Below are positions 17,924 through 27,048 of a DNA stretch of 64,000 nucleotides, piece by piece. The stretch covers positions 215,156-279,155 of the forward strand of contig JADJVN010000006.1 in the NCBI GenBank assembly GCA_016710585.1, written 5' to 3'. Each line of letters starts with the position of its first letter. Position 1 is the stretch's first letter. Source of the stretch: Saprospiraceae bacterium. Lineage in GTDB: Bacteria > Bacteroidota > Bacteroidia > Chitinophagales > Saprospiraceae. Both the position numbers and the translations under genes were made by a program. Under the pieces are notes generated by a model. That model was not told the origin of the DNA and did no database searches. It saw only the letters and a list, made by a program, of their open reading frames with translations.

Positions 17924-19324
17924 TCATTGTACCGGAATAATCTTATACTTCCCTGAGTTGTGAAGCGGACAAGTAGATAAATTCAAACCGCTCACATAAT
18001 TTTGATAAAAGTAATTAGGGCCTGCTGATATATAATTATTGATATAATACTGTGTCGCTTTGGCTGTGGCATACTCTGATCCTTTAAATTGATTGACGTT
18101 TGCTGTACCTGGACATTGCAGTTGATTATAATCGCCTTTTATTGCGATGCTATTATTTGAGGTGGATGTCCTACAGTTAGAAATTCCTAATGGATTGATA
18201 TTATCAGATTGCATTGCAAAAACCTCATAAAGTCTGGTAAGGGTATTATCATTACCACTTAATCCTGAAGGGACATGATTCTGATTCACATTATCCAATA
18301 ATTTAGAATCCGAGCCTCCACTCGAAAAAACAATGCGTGAAGTATCTCCTGATAAATACGATGTCAAAACATCTGACAACAATGTATTTTGAATATCTAA
18401 ATTATAGTATCCTGGAGATATACATAGAACTTTAGCTCCTTGAATTTCTGCATATTTTATCCCACAAGCCAATCTAAATTCTGAACTAAAATTATTCTCA
18501 TCATAAACTTTTACAGGTAAAATTTTTAGATTGCTTTTATTGGACAAATCAGTGACAAAAACTTGATTCATAGCACTACCCTCTCCCAATATATCATAAC
18601 TTGAATTATTATGATTCACTGAATTATTCACATTATAGATATCAATCGAAAAATTATATCCATAAATATCATCAACTGCCCCGTTCAAATCTTCATCAGT
18701 ATTGTTTGCGCCATTTCCTGACTCATTAGAATTCTTCAAAATATACTTCAAAACACTTGTATTAGTTGGATCAAAACCTGAACTCAGCATTGCGACTATT
18801 GTTGGATTGGGTTCAGTAGTATTGTTATTTGAACTGATTAAAGTACTAAATGCCGAAGCTACATTAGCAATATCAGGATTGCAATCACCACCAGAATTTC
18901 CAGAAATGATACTTTCTCTAAAAACCTTGCGAGGCCTAGGTCTAATTGGAATAGCAATTGCATCAACATCAAAAAGGGAAGTATCTCGATATAAAATCAT
19001 CAATGAATCGCAAGGACATATATAGATGTATTTTCCTAGATCAGATTCTAATGAATCTTCTAAAGCAGCTAGATATGCTTTTACTGAATCTTTTGAATAT
19101 TCATTATAAACTTCTATAACAGCATTGCTAAACAAGATCGCGCCATCTGCAATCATTAATTTTTTTGCACTTAACTGCGGTTGGATTTGTTCCATCTGTG
19201 CCTTGGACAAGCCATGCTGTATCAATAAGCTGGAGGAATCAGAAGTCTTATTACTAGTGCAGTTTGAGAAAATTAATACAACAATACAAACACTGTAAAA
19301 AAAATAAAAATTAAAGGCTTTCAT
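17924..19324 (-). CDS. Lipoprotein with catalytically dead subtilisin-like (S8) domain
   Basis: About 466 residues from ATG 19324. A lipoprotein signal ('VCIVVLIFSNCTSNK') is followed by a pro-region-like stretch and an S8-type scaffold. 'TIVAMLSSGFD' stands where subtilases have VAVIDTGVD, and 'NNTDEDLNGAVDDIYGYNF' is the well-known D.D.NGYVDD.YGWNF segment. 'LKILPVKVYDENNFSS' with 'GIKYAEIQGAKVLCISPGY' matches the core strands, and 'FKGSEYATAKAT' stands in place of GTSMATP. All catalytic positions appear replaced: Asp by Ser, the HGTHVAG segment by 'LGEGSAMNQ', the oxyanion Asn by Ser/Gly ('FSSGGSDS'), and the nucleophilic Ser by Glu. I therefore read it as a pseudoprotease on the cell envelope. 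It lies directly upstream of the CHAT gene on the same strand. The specific fold alignment was made by eye. Confidence 0.75.
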   Translation of the reverse strand: MKAFNFYFFYSVCIVVLIFSNCTSNKTSDSSSLLIQHGLSKAQMEQIQPQLSAKKLMIADGAILFSNAVIEVYNEYSKDSVKAYLAALEDSLESDLGKYIYICPCDSLMILYRDTSLFDVDAIAIPIRPRPRKVFRESIISGNSGGDCNPDIANVASAFSTLISSNNNTTEPNPTIVAMLSSGFDPTNTSVLKYILKNSNESGNGANNTDEDLNGAVDDIYGYNFSIDIYNVNNSVNHNNSSYDILGEGSAMNQVFVTDLSNKSNLKILPVKVYDENNFSSEFRLACGIKYAEIQGAKVLCISPGYYNLDIQNTLLSDVLTSYLSGDTSRIVFSSGGSDSKLLDNVNQNHVPSGLSGNDNTLTRLYEVFAMQSDNINPLGISNCRTSTSNNSIAIKGDYNQLQCPGTANVNQFKGSEYATAKATQYYINNYISAGPNYFYQNYVSGLNLSTCPLHNSGKYKIIPVQ

Positions 19325-19455
19325 GTCGGGCAAAATTCGTTTATTACTATAGTGTATGAAAAACGAAAATCGTTACCCAAATTCAAGAAATTAATTAATT
19401 TTCATATTGAAATTAATTATATATAAAAAAAATATTATATTTAAAACTAAACTTG

Positions 19456-19463
19456 TACCTTTG
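19456..19463 (+). promoter_or_regulatory. -7 promoter element for metG (TACCTTTG)
   Basis: Exact TAnnTTTG, 20 bases upstream of ATG 19483. It excludes the TTG at 19453 as a start. Confidence 0.55.
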
Positions 19464-19482
19464 GTCACTTTTTAAAGAGCCA

Positions 19483-21636
19483 ATGAATTATTACAAAAGA
19501 CATATTATCACAGCTGCACTACCATACGCCAACGGTCCACTTCACATAGGGCATTTAGCAGGAGCATATTTGAATGGAGATATATATGCACGATTCATGA
19601 GACTGATGGGAAAGGACATTATCTTTATTTGTGGTTCTGATGAGCATGGAGCTGCAATCACGATGAGAGCCATGAAAGAAAACAAAACACCTCAAGAAAT
19701 AATTGATATTTATCACAATCAATTCCAGGATACATTCAAAAAAATCGGGATATCATTTGATTACTATCATCGCACTTCATCTACATTGCATCATGAAACC
19801 TCTCAAGATTTTTTCAGGACACTTTTAAAAAATGGGGCTTTCTCTATCCAAGAGACTGAGCAATATTTTGATGAAAGTAAAAATCAATTTCTTGCAGATA
19901 GATATATTCAGGGTACTTGCCCTAAATGCGAAAATCCGGCAGCCTATGGAGATCAATGTGAGAAATGTGGCAGTTCACTAAGTCCTACAGAATTGATCAA
20001 TCCAAAATCTATGTTAAGTGGCAATGTCCCAATACTCAAATCGACAAAACATTGGTTTCTGGAATTAGACAAACAGGTCGAGTGGTTGACTCCTTGGATT
20101 AATGATGGTATCCTAGACGGCAAAGAACATCACGATGCTGAAAACTGGAAAAATCATGTCATTGGTCAATGTAATTCGTGGCTAGAATCTGGACTGATGC
20201 CAAGAGCCATGACTAGAGATTTGGATTGGGGAGTTGATGTTCCCACTGAACTTGAAGGCTCAAAAGGTAAAAAACTCTATGTATGGATGGATGCTCCCAT
20301 AGGATATATTTCTTCAACAAAACAATGGGCTATTGAAAATAATAAAGATTGGCAATCATATTGGTGTGACCCAGAAAGTGAATTAATTCATTTTATTGGA
20401 AAGGACAATATCGTATTTCATTGTTTGATTTTCCCATCTATTCTAAAGGCTCATGGTGGATATAACCTACCAGTAAATGTTCCTGCAAACCAATTCATGA
20501 ATCTTGAAGGTCAAAAAATATCAACTTCAAGAAATTGGGCTGTGTGGGTGCATGAATTTTTGGAAGACATGCCTGGCATGGAAGATTCAATGAGATATTA
20601 TCTCACTAAATCAATGCCTGAACAAAAAGATAGTGAATTTACTTGGAAAGGATTTCAAGAAGCACACAATACGGAATTGGTCAATAACCTATCTAATTTT
20701 GTAAATAGGGTTTTAGTCCTCACACAAAAATTTTATGATGGTACCGTCCCTGATTTTGATCTTGATGAATCCTTTGAAGGAATAGGTGATGATGAAATGG
20801 GAGGATTTCATGATGGTGAAATTTTGTTTCTATTCGACAAGATTCAAGTCATGAATGATCATCTACGCAAATTTGATTTTCGCGCAGCATTGAAAATAGT
20901 GATGGATATTTCTTCTTTTGGAAATTTATTATTACAGAAAAATGAACCGTGGAAACAAATCAAAAAGAACCCAAAGCAAGTTGCAGTTGTAATGAATCTT
21001 GCATTGCAGATAGTCAATATCCTTGGAATAATTACTAGACCATTTCTTCCATTTACATCAGATAAGATCAGAACTTTATTAAGTCTAGATCCTATTGAAG
21101 AAAAAGATGAATTGTTGAACTTATTGGATCTGATGGCTGAAGGTGTCGAATTACTGCCTGTGGATCAAAAAATTTCAGGAACAGATTATTTATTTACTAG
21201 AATTGAAGATCCAGTTATTCAAATACAAATAGATAAATTACACAACACTACAATGAATAAAGAAGAATTGAATGTAAGCCAATCTTCGATAAACTATGAA
21301 CCACAGAAAGCTGAAATATCTATAGATGAATTTATGAAAATGGATATTCGCACTGCAAAAATTATTGAAGCAGAAAGAATTCCAAAAGCTGATAAATTAT
21401 TGAAATTGAAATTAGATCTAGGCTATGAAATCAGAACAGTAGCCAGTGGCATTGCTGAGCATTTCAAACCTGAAGAAATTATTGGAAAAGAAGTATTAAT
21501 TCTTGCAAATCTAGCACCGAGGGTAATCAGAGGAATAGAATCTAAAGGAATGATTCTAATGGCATCACATCCAGATGGCAAACTTTCGTTTGTCAATCCA
21601 CAAGCTGCTTGGCCTTCGGGAATGATTGTAAAATAA
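19483..21636 (+). CDS. metG: Methionyl-tRNA synthetase
   Basis: 717 residues from ATG 19483. Charges tRNA-Met. Class I motifs: 'ALPYANGPLHIGHLAG' (HIGH at residues 21-24) and a KMSKS equivalent 'GQKISTSRNW'. The zinc knuckle is 'CPKCENPAAYGDQCEKC'. 'VWMDAPIGYISSTKQW' and 'FIGKDNIVFHCLIFP' are typical. The last ~110 residues form a C-terminal tRNA-binding (EMAP-II/Arc1-like) domain ('IRTAKIIEAERIPKADKLLKL'), as in the long, dimeric MetRS form. It is intact over its whole length and ends 16 bases from the convergent DUF4256 gene. Confidence 0.96.
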   Translation: MNYYKRHIITAALPYANGPLHIGHLAGAYLNGDIYARFMRLMGKDIIFICGSDEHGAAITMRAMKENKTPQEIIDIYHNQFQDTFKKIGISFDYYHRTSSTLHHETSQDFFRTLLKNGAFSIQETEQYFDESKNQFLADRYIQGTCPKCENPAAYGDQCEKCGSSLSPTELINPKSMLSGNVPILKSTKHWFLELDKQVEWLTPWINDGILDGKEHHDAENWKNHVIGQCNSWLESGLMPRAMTRDLDWGVDVPTELEGSKGKKLYVWMDAPIGYISSTKQWAIENNKDWQSYWCDPESELIHFIGKDNIVFHCLIFPSILKAHGGYNLPVNVPANQFMNLEGQKISTSRNWAVWVHEFLEDMPGMEDSMRYYLTKSMPEQKDSEFTWKGFQEAHNTELVNNLSNFVNRVLVLTQKFYDGTVPDFDLDESFEGIGDDEMGGFHDGEILFLFDKIQVMNDHLRKFDFRAALKIVMDISSFGNLLLQKNEPWKQIKKNPKQVAVVMNLALQIVNILGIITRPFLPFTSDKIRTLLSLDPIEEKDELLNLLDLMAEGVELLPVDQKISGTDYLFTRIEDPVIQIQIDKLHNTTMNKEELNVSQSSINYEPQKAEISIDEFMKMDIRTAKIIEAERIPKADKLLKLKLDLGYEIRTVASGIAEHFKPEEIIGKEVLILANLAPRVIRGIESKGMILMASHPDGKLSFVNPQAAWPSGMIVK

Positions 21637-21652
21637 TTGAATGCGTTTAATT

Positions 21653-22222
21653 TCAAACCCTTAATGAACCTCTAAATCCTCGTGCTGCATAATAGGATTC
21701 TGCGCCATTGTGATATACAAAAACAGTATCATATCTCCGATCACAAAACAAAGCGCCTCCTAGTTTTCTGATTGAATCAGGAGTATAGATCCAACTAGAT
21801 GTCTTCAAATCAAAATTGCCCAACTTTTGCAATTCTCTATATTGATTCTCAGACAAAATCTCAATGCCAATTTCCGCTGCCATATCCAAAGCACTATTTG
21901 CTGGTTTAAATTCTTTACGCGAGTTCAAAGCATCTCTATCATAACATATACTACGCCTACCTTTTGGACTTTCTGCCGAACAATCAAAAAAAATATACTC
22001 TCCAGTCTTCTTATCGAAATCTACAACATCAGGCTCACCGCCTGTTTGTTCCATTTCATTAAGCGTGAACAATGCGTCATTATTAGCATCTAAGCGCTCT
22101 TGCAGCTTCGTCCAGTCCAATGATTTATGGCGATTCATATTCTTTTCAAAACGCAATTTTAAAGTTGATAGAAGGGATTCCTTCTGTTCTTTATTTAAAC
22201 TTTTAGTCCCTTTTTTTGCCAT
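21653..22222 (-). CDS. DUF4256 family protein
   Basis: 189 residues, the usual size for this uncharacterised family. The conserved stretches I recognise are 'QTGGEPDVV', 'FDCSAESPKGRRSICYDRD', 'SALDMAAEIGIEIL' and the C-terminal 'LGGALFCDRRYDTVFVYHNG' with 'ESYYAARGFRGSLRV'. It has no signal peptide and is probably cytoplasmic. Function unknown. Convergent with metG, with a short AT-rich gap on its 5' side. Confidence 0.88.
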   Translation of the reverse strand: MAKKGTKSLNKEQKESLLSTLKLRFEKNMNRHKSLDWTKLQERLDANNDALFTLNEMEQTGGEPDVVDFDKKTGEYIFFDCSAESPKGRRSICYDRDALNSRKEFKPANSALDMAAEIGIEILSENQYRELQKLGNFDLKTSSWIYTPDSIRKLGGALFCDRRYDTVFVYHNGAESYYAARGFRGSLRV

Positions 22223-22371
22223 GATTATTGCCTTTTTAAAATATAAATTAGAAAAAATACTGATGCAATATTATAAAAAAAATAATAACTGAATATTATC
22301 AATAAAACAATTCTTTAAAAAACTTAAAAACTTAAGCTTATAAATCCCAGCTCAAACATCAAAATCATGCA

Positions 22372-24783
22372 TTAAAAATGTCCCATAATCGAAAACACTA
22401 AATTTCTACCAGCTGCAACCAATCCTGAGCTGTATGGACGGTAACGAATATCTGTGATATTTTCGATTCCAGCACTGCAAGACAGTTTTGGAAGAAACTG
22501 ATACATCGCTTTAAAATTCATACTATACCAAGCGGGACTATATGGATTCCCATTACGATCCTTTGCATAGATAAAAACTTTTTGCTTTTCTTCCTCATTA
22601 AGCATTGCATTACTAACTGCTGCACTATAATGAGAATAAAACTGCAAATCCAAATTATCTTTTGAAAATGACAATCGTGACATCCCAAAAGCTGGAGCTG
22701 CATGTCTCGCAGGGCTAGTCGTTCCATCATTTAATTCTTCTTTGCCCAGATGATAATTAATACGAGACATAAACTTAAATCCACCAGTTAAATTAAATTC
22801 AACACCGAAATTAAATCCATAGACTGTAGCAAATGCAGCATTCTGTATCGCATAAACTTTACTCAAAACGCCATCGTATAAGACACTGTCCTTACCCTCA
22901 ATCTTAAAAGGACGTCTCACCATAGAATTGTCAAGATAGGTATAAAAAGCAGACATATCAAACTTGACTAATTCCCCTATTTGCTTTGACAGGATCAGCT
23001 CTCCATTATAGGCATATTCTGATTTTAAATTAGAATTAGGCACCACAATTTCTCCTGCCGCAAAATCAAAAATCTTACCGATATCATCGACATTTGGAGC
23101 CCTAAATCCAGTACTGCCATTCAGACTGATTTTCCATCCATCTGATGATTTATATAACAATCCGATACTAGAATTGAATGCTGAGTTTTTAATATTTGCT
23201 TTTGTAAAATCAAAATTAAAAAAGTTGAGTTGATTTGAAAAATCTGACTCAATTTTAAAAATACTATACCTCAATCCAGCTTGTAATAAAACATGTTTGG
23301 AAAGATGATATTGATAATTGATATATGCAGCATAACTATTCCAAATAGATAAAGGATATCTTGCTGGTACTTGAGAACCATTCAAAGATAATATGTCCAC
23401 AGCACTGCCCTTAGAGTTCACATCATTCAACACAAATTCAAGTCCGTAATAAATTTTCTGTTTTGATAGATTTTTTACAAAATCAACATTAACTGAATAG
23501 GCATGAACTTTCTCAACATTGGTTCTTAAACGAGTAGCATACAATCGCCGATCGATTCTACTTTCCTCAAAATATTGATGGGCTAATTGAACCGCCATAT
23601 TATCAAAGATTTTATTGTTGTTTTTTAAATCAAAAGAGAAATGATTCATCATCCATTTTTGAGGACCATAATTCCATACTGCATACACAGGTAATCCACT
23701 TTTTTGCTTCTCAAGAAGTCTATCATATCTTGCAAAATCTGAACTCTCCGAATAATGAAAATCATATTTGAGACTTACATTCTGACTAGGGCTAAACTTA
23801 AATTTTTGCATTAGATTCATCTGCGAATATCCACTTGGTCTTTGAATTCGTGGATCAGAGTTATGAATTATTCTATCGAGACTATCGATGCGCTGAACAT
23901 AGTGATTACTTAGATATTCATTTGGCCCTTTCGATCCCATTCGCAAATCCCCAAAACGTGAATGTGTAAAACTACTTACAGTTGCCCATCTTTTCCACCC
24001 CATTGACAGATCAAAATGATTGGTCAACTCTTGATTTGCAGAAGACGTTCTTGCATTAATTTTGCCCTCAATAGTCATTTTTTCATTACTATAAAAATTC
24101 GTTGACAATGAGCTAAAGCTCATTACTGCACCTATAGCATCACTGCCATAAATAATAGAACCAGGGCCAAAAAACACCTCAGTATTTTCTAATGAGAATG
24201 GATCTATTGAAATAACATTTTGAATATTTCCAGAGCGAAATATAGCAGTATTCATCCTAACACCATCAATTGTGTAAAGCAATCTATTTGCTGAGAATCC
24301 TCTTATCATGGGACTACCACCGCCTTGTTGACTTTTTTGAATAAACACTTCACCAGAATTCCCTAACAGATCTGCTGCTGTTTGAGGATTTTGAAGTAAT
24401 ACATCCTTAGTGCTTATTTTTGATATTTTAGATGGCACACTGCTGGATGCTTGACTCCATCTTGTTGCAGAAACCACGATCTCATCTATTGACATGACAG
24501 AGGGTTGCAATGATATTTCAAAATTATTTTTTTCAATATCCTCATAATCCATTTTAACCGTCTTAAATCCCAAACTACTTATCTCAATATCACGGACAGC
24601 TTTTAGTCTTGAAATATCGATGTTACCCTTTTCGTCCGAATGAAGTTCCAAATGAAGCTCAGCATTTCTAATTTTCACGAACTCAATTGGCTTAGAAGTC
24701 GAATGATTCAATACGACCAAAGTCTGAGCGGTAGAAATACGAATGATCCCTAAAAGGGAAAATACCAATATAATTTTATGCAT
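22372..24783 (-). CDS. TonB-dependent outer membrane receptor
   Basis: About 803 residues from ATG 24783, which opens a signal peptide ('IILVFSLLGIIRISTAQ'). A short CarboxypepD_reg-like domain (residues ~20-95, 'SLGFKTVKMDYED') is followed by the plug ('SATRWSQASSSVPSKISKIS', 'GGGSPMIRGFSANRLLYTID', 'VFFGPGSIIYGSDAIGAV') and a 22-strand-type barrel ending in 'LVFSIMGHF'. The plug and 'GSPMIRGF' style resemble haem/haemoglobin-type receptors, but the substrate cannot be fixed from sequence. A small membrane protein gene lies 58 bases upstream on the same strand, an arrangement I know from other Bacteroidota. Confidence 0.9.
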   Translation of the reverse strand: MHKIILVFSLLGIIRISTAQTLVVLNHSTSKPIEFVKIRNAELHLELHSDEKGNIDISRLKAVRDIEISSLGFKTVKMDYEDIEKNNFEISLQPSVMSIDEIVVSATRWSQASSSVPSKISKISTKDVLLQNPQTAADLLGNSGEVFIQKSQQGGGSPMIRGFSANRLLYTIDGVRMNTAIFRSGNIQNVISIDPFSLENTEVFFGPGSIIYGSDAIGAVMSFSSLSTNFYSNEKMTIEGKINARTSSANQELTNHFDLSMGWKRWATVSSFTHSRFGDLRMGSKGPNEYLSNHYVQRIDSLDRIIHNSDPRIQRPSGYSQMNLMQKFKFSPSQNVSLKYDFHYSESSDFARYDRLLEKQKSGLPVYAVWNYGPQKWMMNHFSFDLKNNNKIFDNMAVQLAHQYFEESRIDRRLYATRLRTNVEKVHAYSVNVDFVKNLSKQKIYYGLEFVLNDVNSKGSAVDILSLNGSQVPARYPLSIWNSYAAYINYQYHLSKHVLLQAGLRYSIFKIESDFSNQLNFFNFDFTKANIKNSAFNSSIGLLYKSSDGWKISLNGSTGFRAPNVDDIGKIFDFAAGEIVVPNSNLKSEYAYNGELILSKQIGELVKFDMSAFYTYLDNSMVRRPFKIEGKDSVLYDGVLSKVYAIQNAAFATVYGFNFGVEFNLTGGFKFMSRINYHLGKEELNDGTTSPARHAAPAFGMSRLSFSKDNLDLQFYSHYSAAVSNAMLNEEEKQKVFIYAKDRNGNPYSPAWYSMNFKAMYQFLPKLSCSAGIENITDIRYRPYSSGLVAAGRNLVFSIMGHF

Positions 24784-24841
24784 TATAAAATTCACCATTT
24801 AAATTAAACAGAAAGCTATCTCCGATGGAGAAAGCTCAATT

Positions 24842-25395
24842 TCAGAAAATAAAAAAATTAAATGGTATTAGGAGAGGAGGAGACTCTAATGGTGAATGAG
24901 CAGGTGATAATCGCTCATTATCCGCGAAGAAAAATTCATCATCAGCTATAAGAATTCGTTGCAACTCAATAATAGTTATTGTATCTATATAAAATACTTT
25001 AAAAAAATCAAACAATCGATTTTGAGTATCTTTTCTTTCATCATCTGTTTGCAGTGCATAATGCACCAAATGATCAAGATCTTTGTTCAGCTTAGTCTCT
25101 TCATCATCTTTCCAACACCAATAATTGATAATATCACCACAAGATTCTCTAGACTCGACATCATACATCACGCCTTGATATTTGAATTCTTTAGCATGTT
25201 CCCATTCTAATTTATTTAAACGATCGATTGATGAAAAACTAAGCAAAACAAGTTCATCTCTATCCATCCCTGCAATCATTCTTCTTTTGATCTCTTTTTT
25301 AATTTTCTTTTTTGAATTTGAAATGCGAAATAAGTCAAAGCTATCGGTGCCGAGAAACAAAAGATAAGAAACAGGCTATATATTTTAAACCTCAA
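24842..25395 (-). CDS. Small membrane protein paired with the TonB receptor (one missing base)
   Basis: The open frame from 25360 starts 'MFLGTDSFDLFRISNSKKK', which is unlike the rest. Reading the adjacent frame upstream gives a membrane segment ('KIYSLFLIFCFSAPIALTYF') ending in 'AFQIQKRK'. Adding one A to the A run near 25305-25325 joins it to 'IKKEIKRRMIAGMDRDELV'. That makes a ~184-residue protein of the type found beside Bacteroidota TonB receptors: one TM segment, a basic stretch, then 'WEHAKEFKYQGVMYDVESRE'. A TTG at 25395 is the likely start, about 22 bases after a TATATTTG element. The periplasmic part has several Cys (including 'NYWCW'). Role unknown; probably co-transcribed with the receptor. 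Confidence 0.65.
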
Positions 25396-25417
25396 TTTGA
25401 TTGTTTGCTTTTAATGT

Positions 25418-25425
25418 CAAATATA
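25418..25425 (-). promoter_or_regulatory. -7 promoter element (TATATTTG) for the TonB receptor pair
   Basis: Exact TAnnTTTG on the reverse strand. It lies 22 bases upstream of the proposed TTG start at 25395 and inside what a longer leader would be. Confidence 0.5.
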
Positions 25426-25460
25426 CTTACTAAAATATCATTGTTGGATTTCAAATAGAA

Positions 25461-25991
25461 TTATGCTAAATTTTGCTTGAACTCAAGGATTTTAGCATTA
25501 AACTCGGCTAATAGTGCCTCATTCGTAATACCTTGCTTTTCATCAAAATTGTCATAAAATTTTGGCAATGAAAAAGTTTGGATGATATTTGCTCCAAAGG
25601 CAGGAAAAATATTCTTAGCTAAATTCATCGTATTCCCGCCTCCAAATCCACCTGGAGAAGTGGTCATCAAAAACATTTTTTTATCCTGAAAAACTTTGGG
25701 ATTGATGCGCGAACACCAATCAAAAACATTCTTAAATGCTACAGAAAAATTGCGATTATTCTCAGATAATGAACAAATGATGACGTCACAGTCTGAAATA
25801 TTTTCTAAGAAAAGTGAAGCCTCTTTTGGAAATCCATTTTTCTCACGATCAACAGAAAAAATTGGCATTTCATAATCGTTTAGATCAATGAGATTAATCT
25901 GATCATTTGGAAAACTTCTCAAACTAAAGACAACTAATTTTTTATTAATTGAAGTGGATGAATTACTTCCTGCAAATGCGAATATTTTCAT
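25461..25991 (-). CDS. NAD(P)H-dependent FMN reductase family protein
   Basis: 176 residues, a flavodoxin-like fold. The N-terminal 'FAFAGSNSSTSINKKLV' is the FMN phosphate-binding loop. 'DVIICSLSENNRNFSVAFKNVFDW' corresponds to the family's PEYN.S.P..LKNA.DW segment, with 'ENN' replacing PEY. 'MTTSPGGFGGGNTM' is the second flavin loop. A cytoplasmic quinone or flavin reductase role is expected. It follows the pirin gene on the same strand, but has its own -7 element in the 110-base gap. Confidence 0.88.
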   Translation of the reverse strand: MKIFAFAGSNSSTSINKKLVVFSLRSFPNDQINLIDLNDYEMPIFSVDREKNGFPKEASLFLENISDCDVIICSLSENNRNFSVAFKNVFDWCSRINPKVFQDKKMFLMTTSPGGFGGGNTMNLAKNIFPAFGANIIQTFSLPKFYDNFDEKQGITNEALLAEFNAKILEFKQNLA

Positions 25992-26045
25992 GATTATCTA
26001 ATTTAATACTTATAAATCAATTGAAATACTATCGGAATAATAAAG

Positions 26046-26053
26046 CAAATATA
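26046..26053 (-). promoter_or_regulatory. -7 promoter element (TATATTTG) for the FMN reductase
   Basis: Exact match on the reverse strand, 55 bases upstream of ATG 25991. Confidence 0.45.
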
Positions 26054-26101
26054 AAAAATAGAATTGCATTTGCAAGAAGTCTTTCACTGTTATAGTTATA
26101 A

Positions 26102-26980
26102 TTAGTCTTCAAGATAGCCGAATTTCCCAGTATTGAAGTCATTAAAGGCTTCCATAAGCTCTTGACGTGTATTCATCACGAAAGGTCCATGAGCAGCTAT
26201 AGGTTCTCCAATCGGAGCAGCACTAAGCAATAATACAATGGCATCATCAGTCGCTTTTACTGTAAAATCTTCACCATCATTTGACATAAGTATAAAATGA
26301 TCGGTTGGGGCGACATCCTTATCATTCACTTGAATACTTCCTTCTATGACCAACATTGCAGTATTGAAATTTGAAGGAAAAGAAAATGAAGCTTCTGCAT
26401 TGGACTTCAACTTTAGATTCAACATATTCATCGGTGTAAATGTCGTAGCGGCTCCTTTAATTCCTTTATACTCCCCTGCGATTATTTCAATTTCTCCACC
26501 ATTATTTTCTACATGATATCTTGGGATAGTATCATTCTTAATGGCTTGGTATTTTGGCGTGCTCATTTTGTCCTTAGCGGGTAGATTCACCCAAAGCTGC
26601 ACCATCTGAAAATCACCTCCTTTTTTACTCCACTCTTTTTCATGAAACTCTTTGTGCAAGACACCACTTGCTGCAGTCATCCACTGAACATCACCTTCGC
26701 TGATGACACCGCCGCCGCCACTACTGTCATGATGCTCTACCTTTCCTTTATAGGCTATGGTCACCGTCTCAAATCCTCTATGAGGATGCACTCCTACACC
26801 TCTTGGCTTTTCACTTGGAGAAAAATAAAACTTTGAATTATAGTCCATCATGATGATTGGATCCATGCGCTCCATATCCAAACGAAATCCACTTGGGATA
26901 AAATTATGCACTCGAAACCCATCCCCTACATAATGTGGTTCTCTTGGGCTTGCTACCATTTCTACTGATCTTTTTGTCAT
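26102..26980 (-). CDS. Pirin family protein
   Basis: 292 residues, a bicupin. The metal-binding N-terminal cupin has 'GVHPHRGFETVTIAY' (two His) and 'VEHHDSSGGGGVISEGDVQW' (third His), with 'GVLHKEFHE' following. The C-terminal cupin ends in 'APIGEPIAAHGPFVMNTRQE', a pirin hallmark. Pirins bind Fe and some have quercetin dioxygenase activity; the actual role here is open. It lies between a Crp/Fnr-type regulator and an FMN reductase on the same strand, which suggests a redox-stress setting. Confidence 0.93.
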   Translation of the reverse strand: MTKRSVEMVASPREPHYVGDGFRVHNFIPSGFRLDMERMDPIIMMDYNSKFYFSPSEKPRGVGVHPHRGFETVTIAYKGKVEHHDSSGGGGVISEGDVQWMTAASGVLHKEFHEKEWSKKGGDFQMVQLWVNLPAKDKMSTPKYQAIKNDTIPRYHVENNGGEIEIIAGEYKGIKGAATTFTPMNMLNLKLKSNAEASFSFPSNFNTAMLVIEGSIQVNDKDVAPTDHFILMSNDGEDFTVKATDDAIVLLLSAAPIGEPIAAHGPFVMNTRQELMEAFNDFNTGKFGYLED

Positions 26981-26999
26981 ATTTATTAATTTAATGATG

Positions 27000-27007
27000 C
27001 AAAGTTA
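27000..27007 (-). promoter_or_regulatory. -7 promoter element for pirin (TAACTTTG)
   Basis: Exact TAnnTTTG on the reverse strand, 20 bases upstream of ATG 26980. Confidence 0.55.
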
Positions 27008-27048
27008 TGACAGGCTCTGAAACTGTCCCTTGATCTATGTTAAGAACT

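Noticed and set aside
15080..19324. CHAT and pseudo-subtilase as one transcript
   Set aside because: A hairpin with a T7 tail (17858-17886) and a separate TAGCTTTG element (17788-17795) lie between them. They may still be functionally linked.
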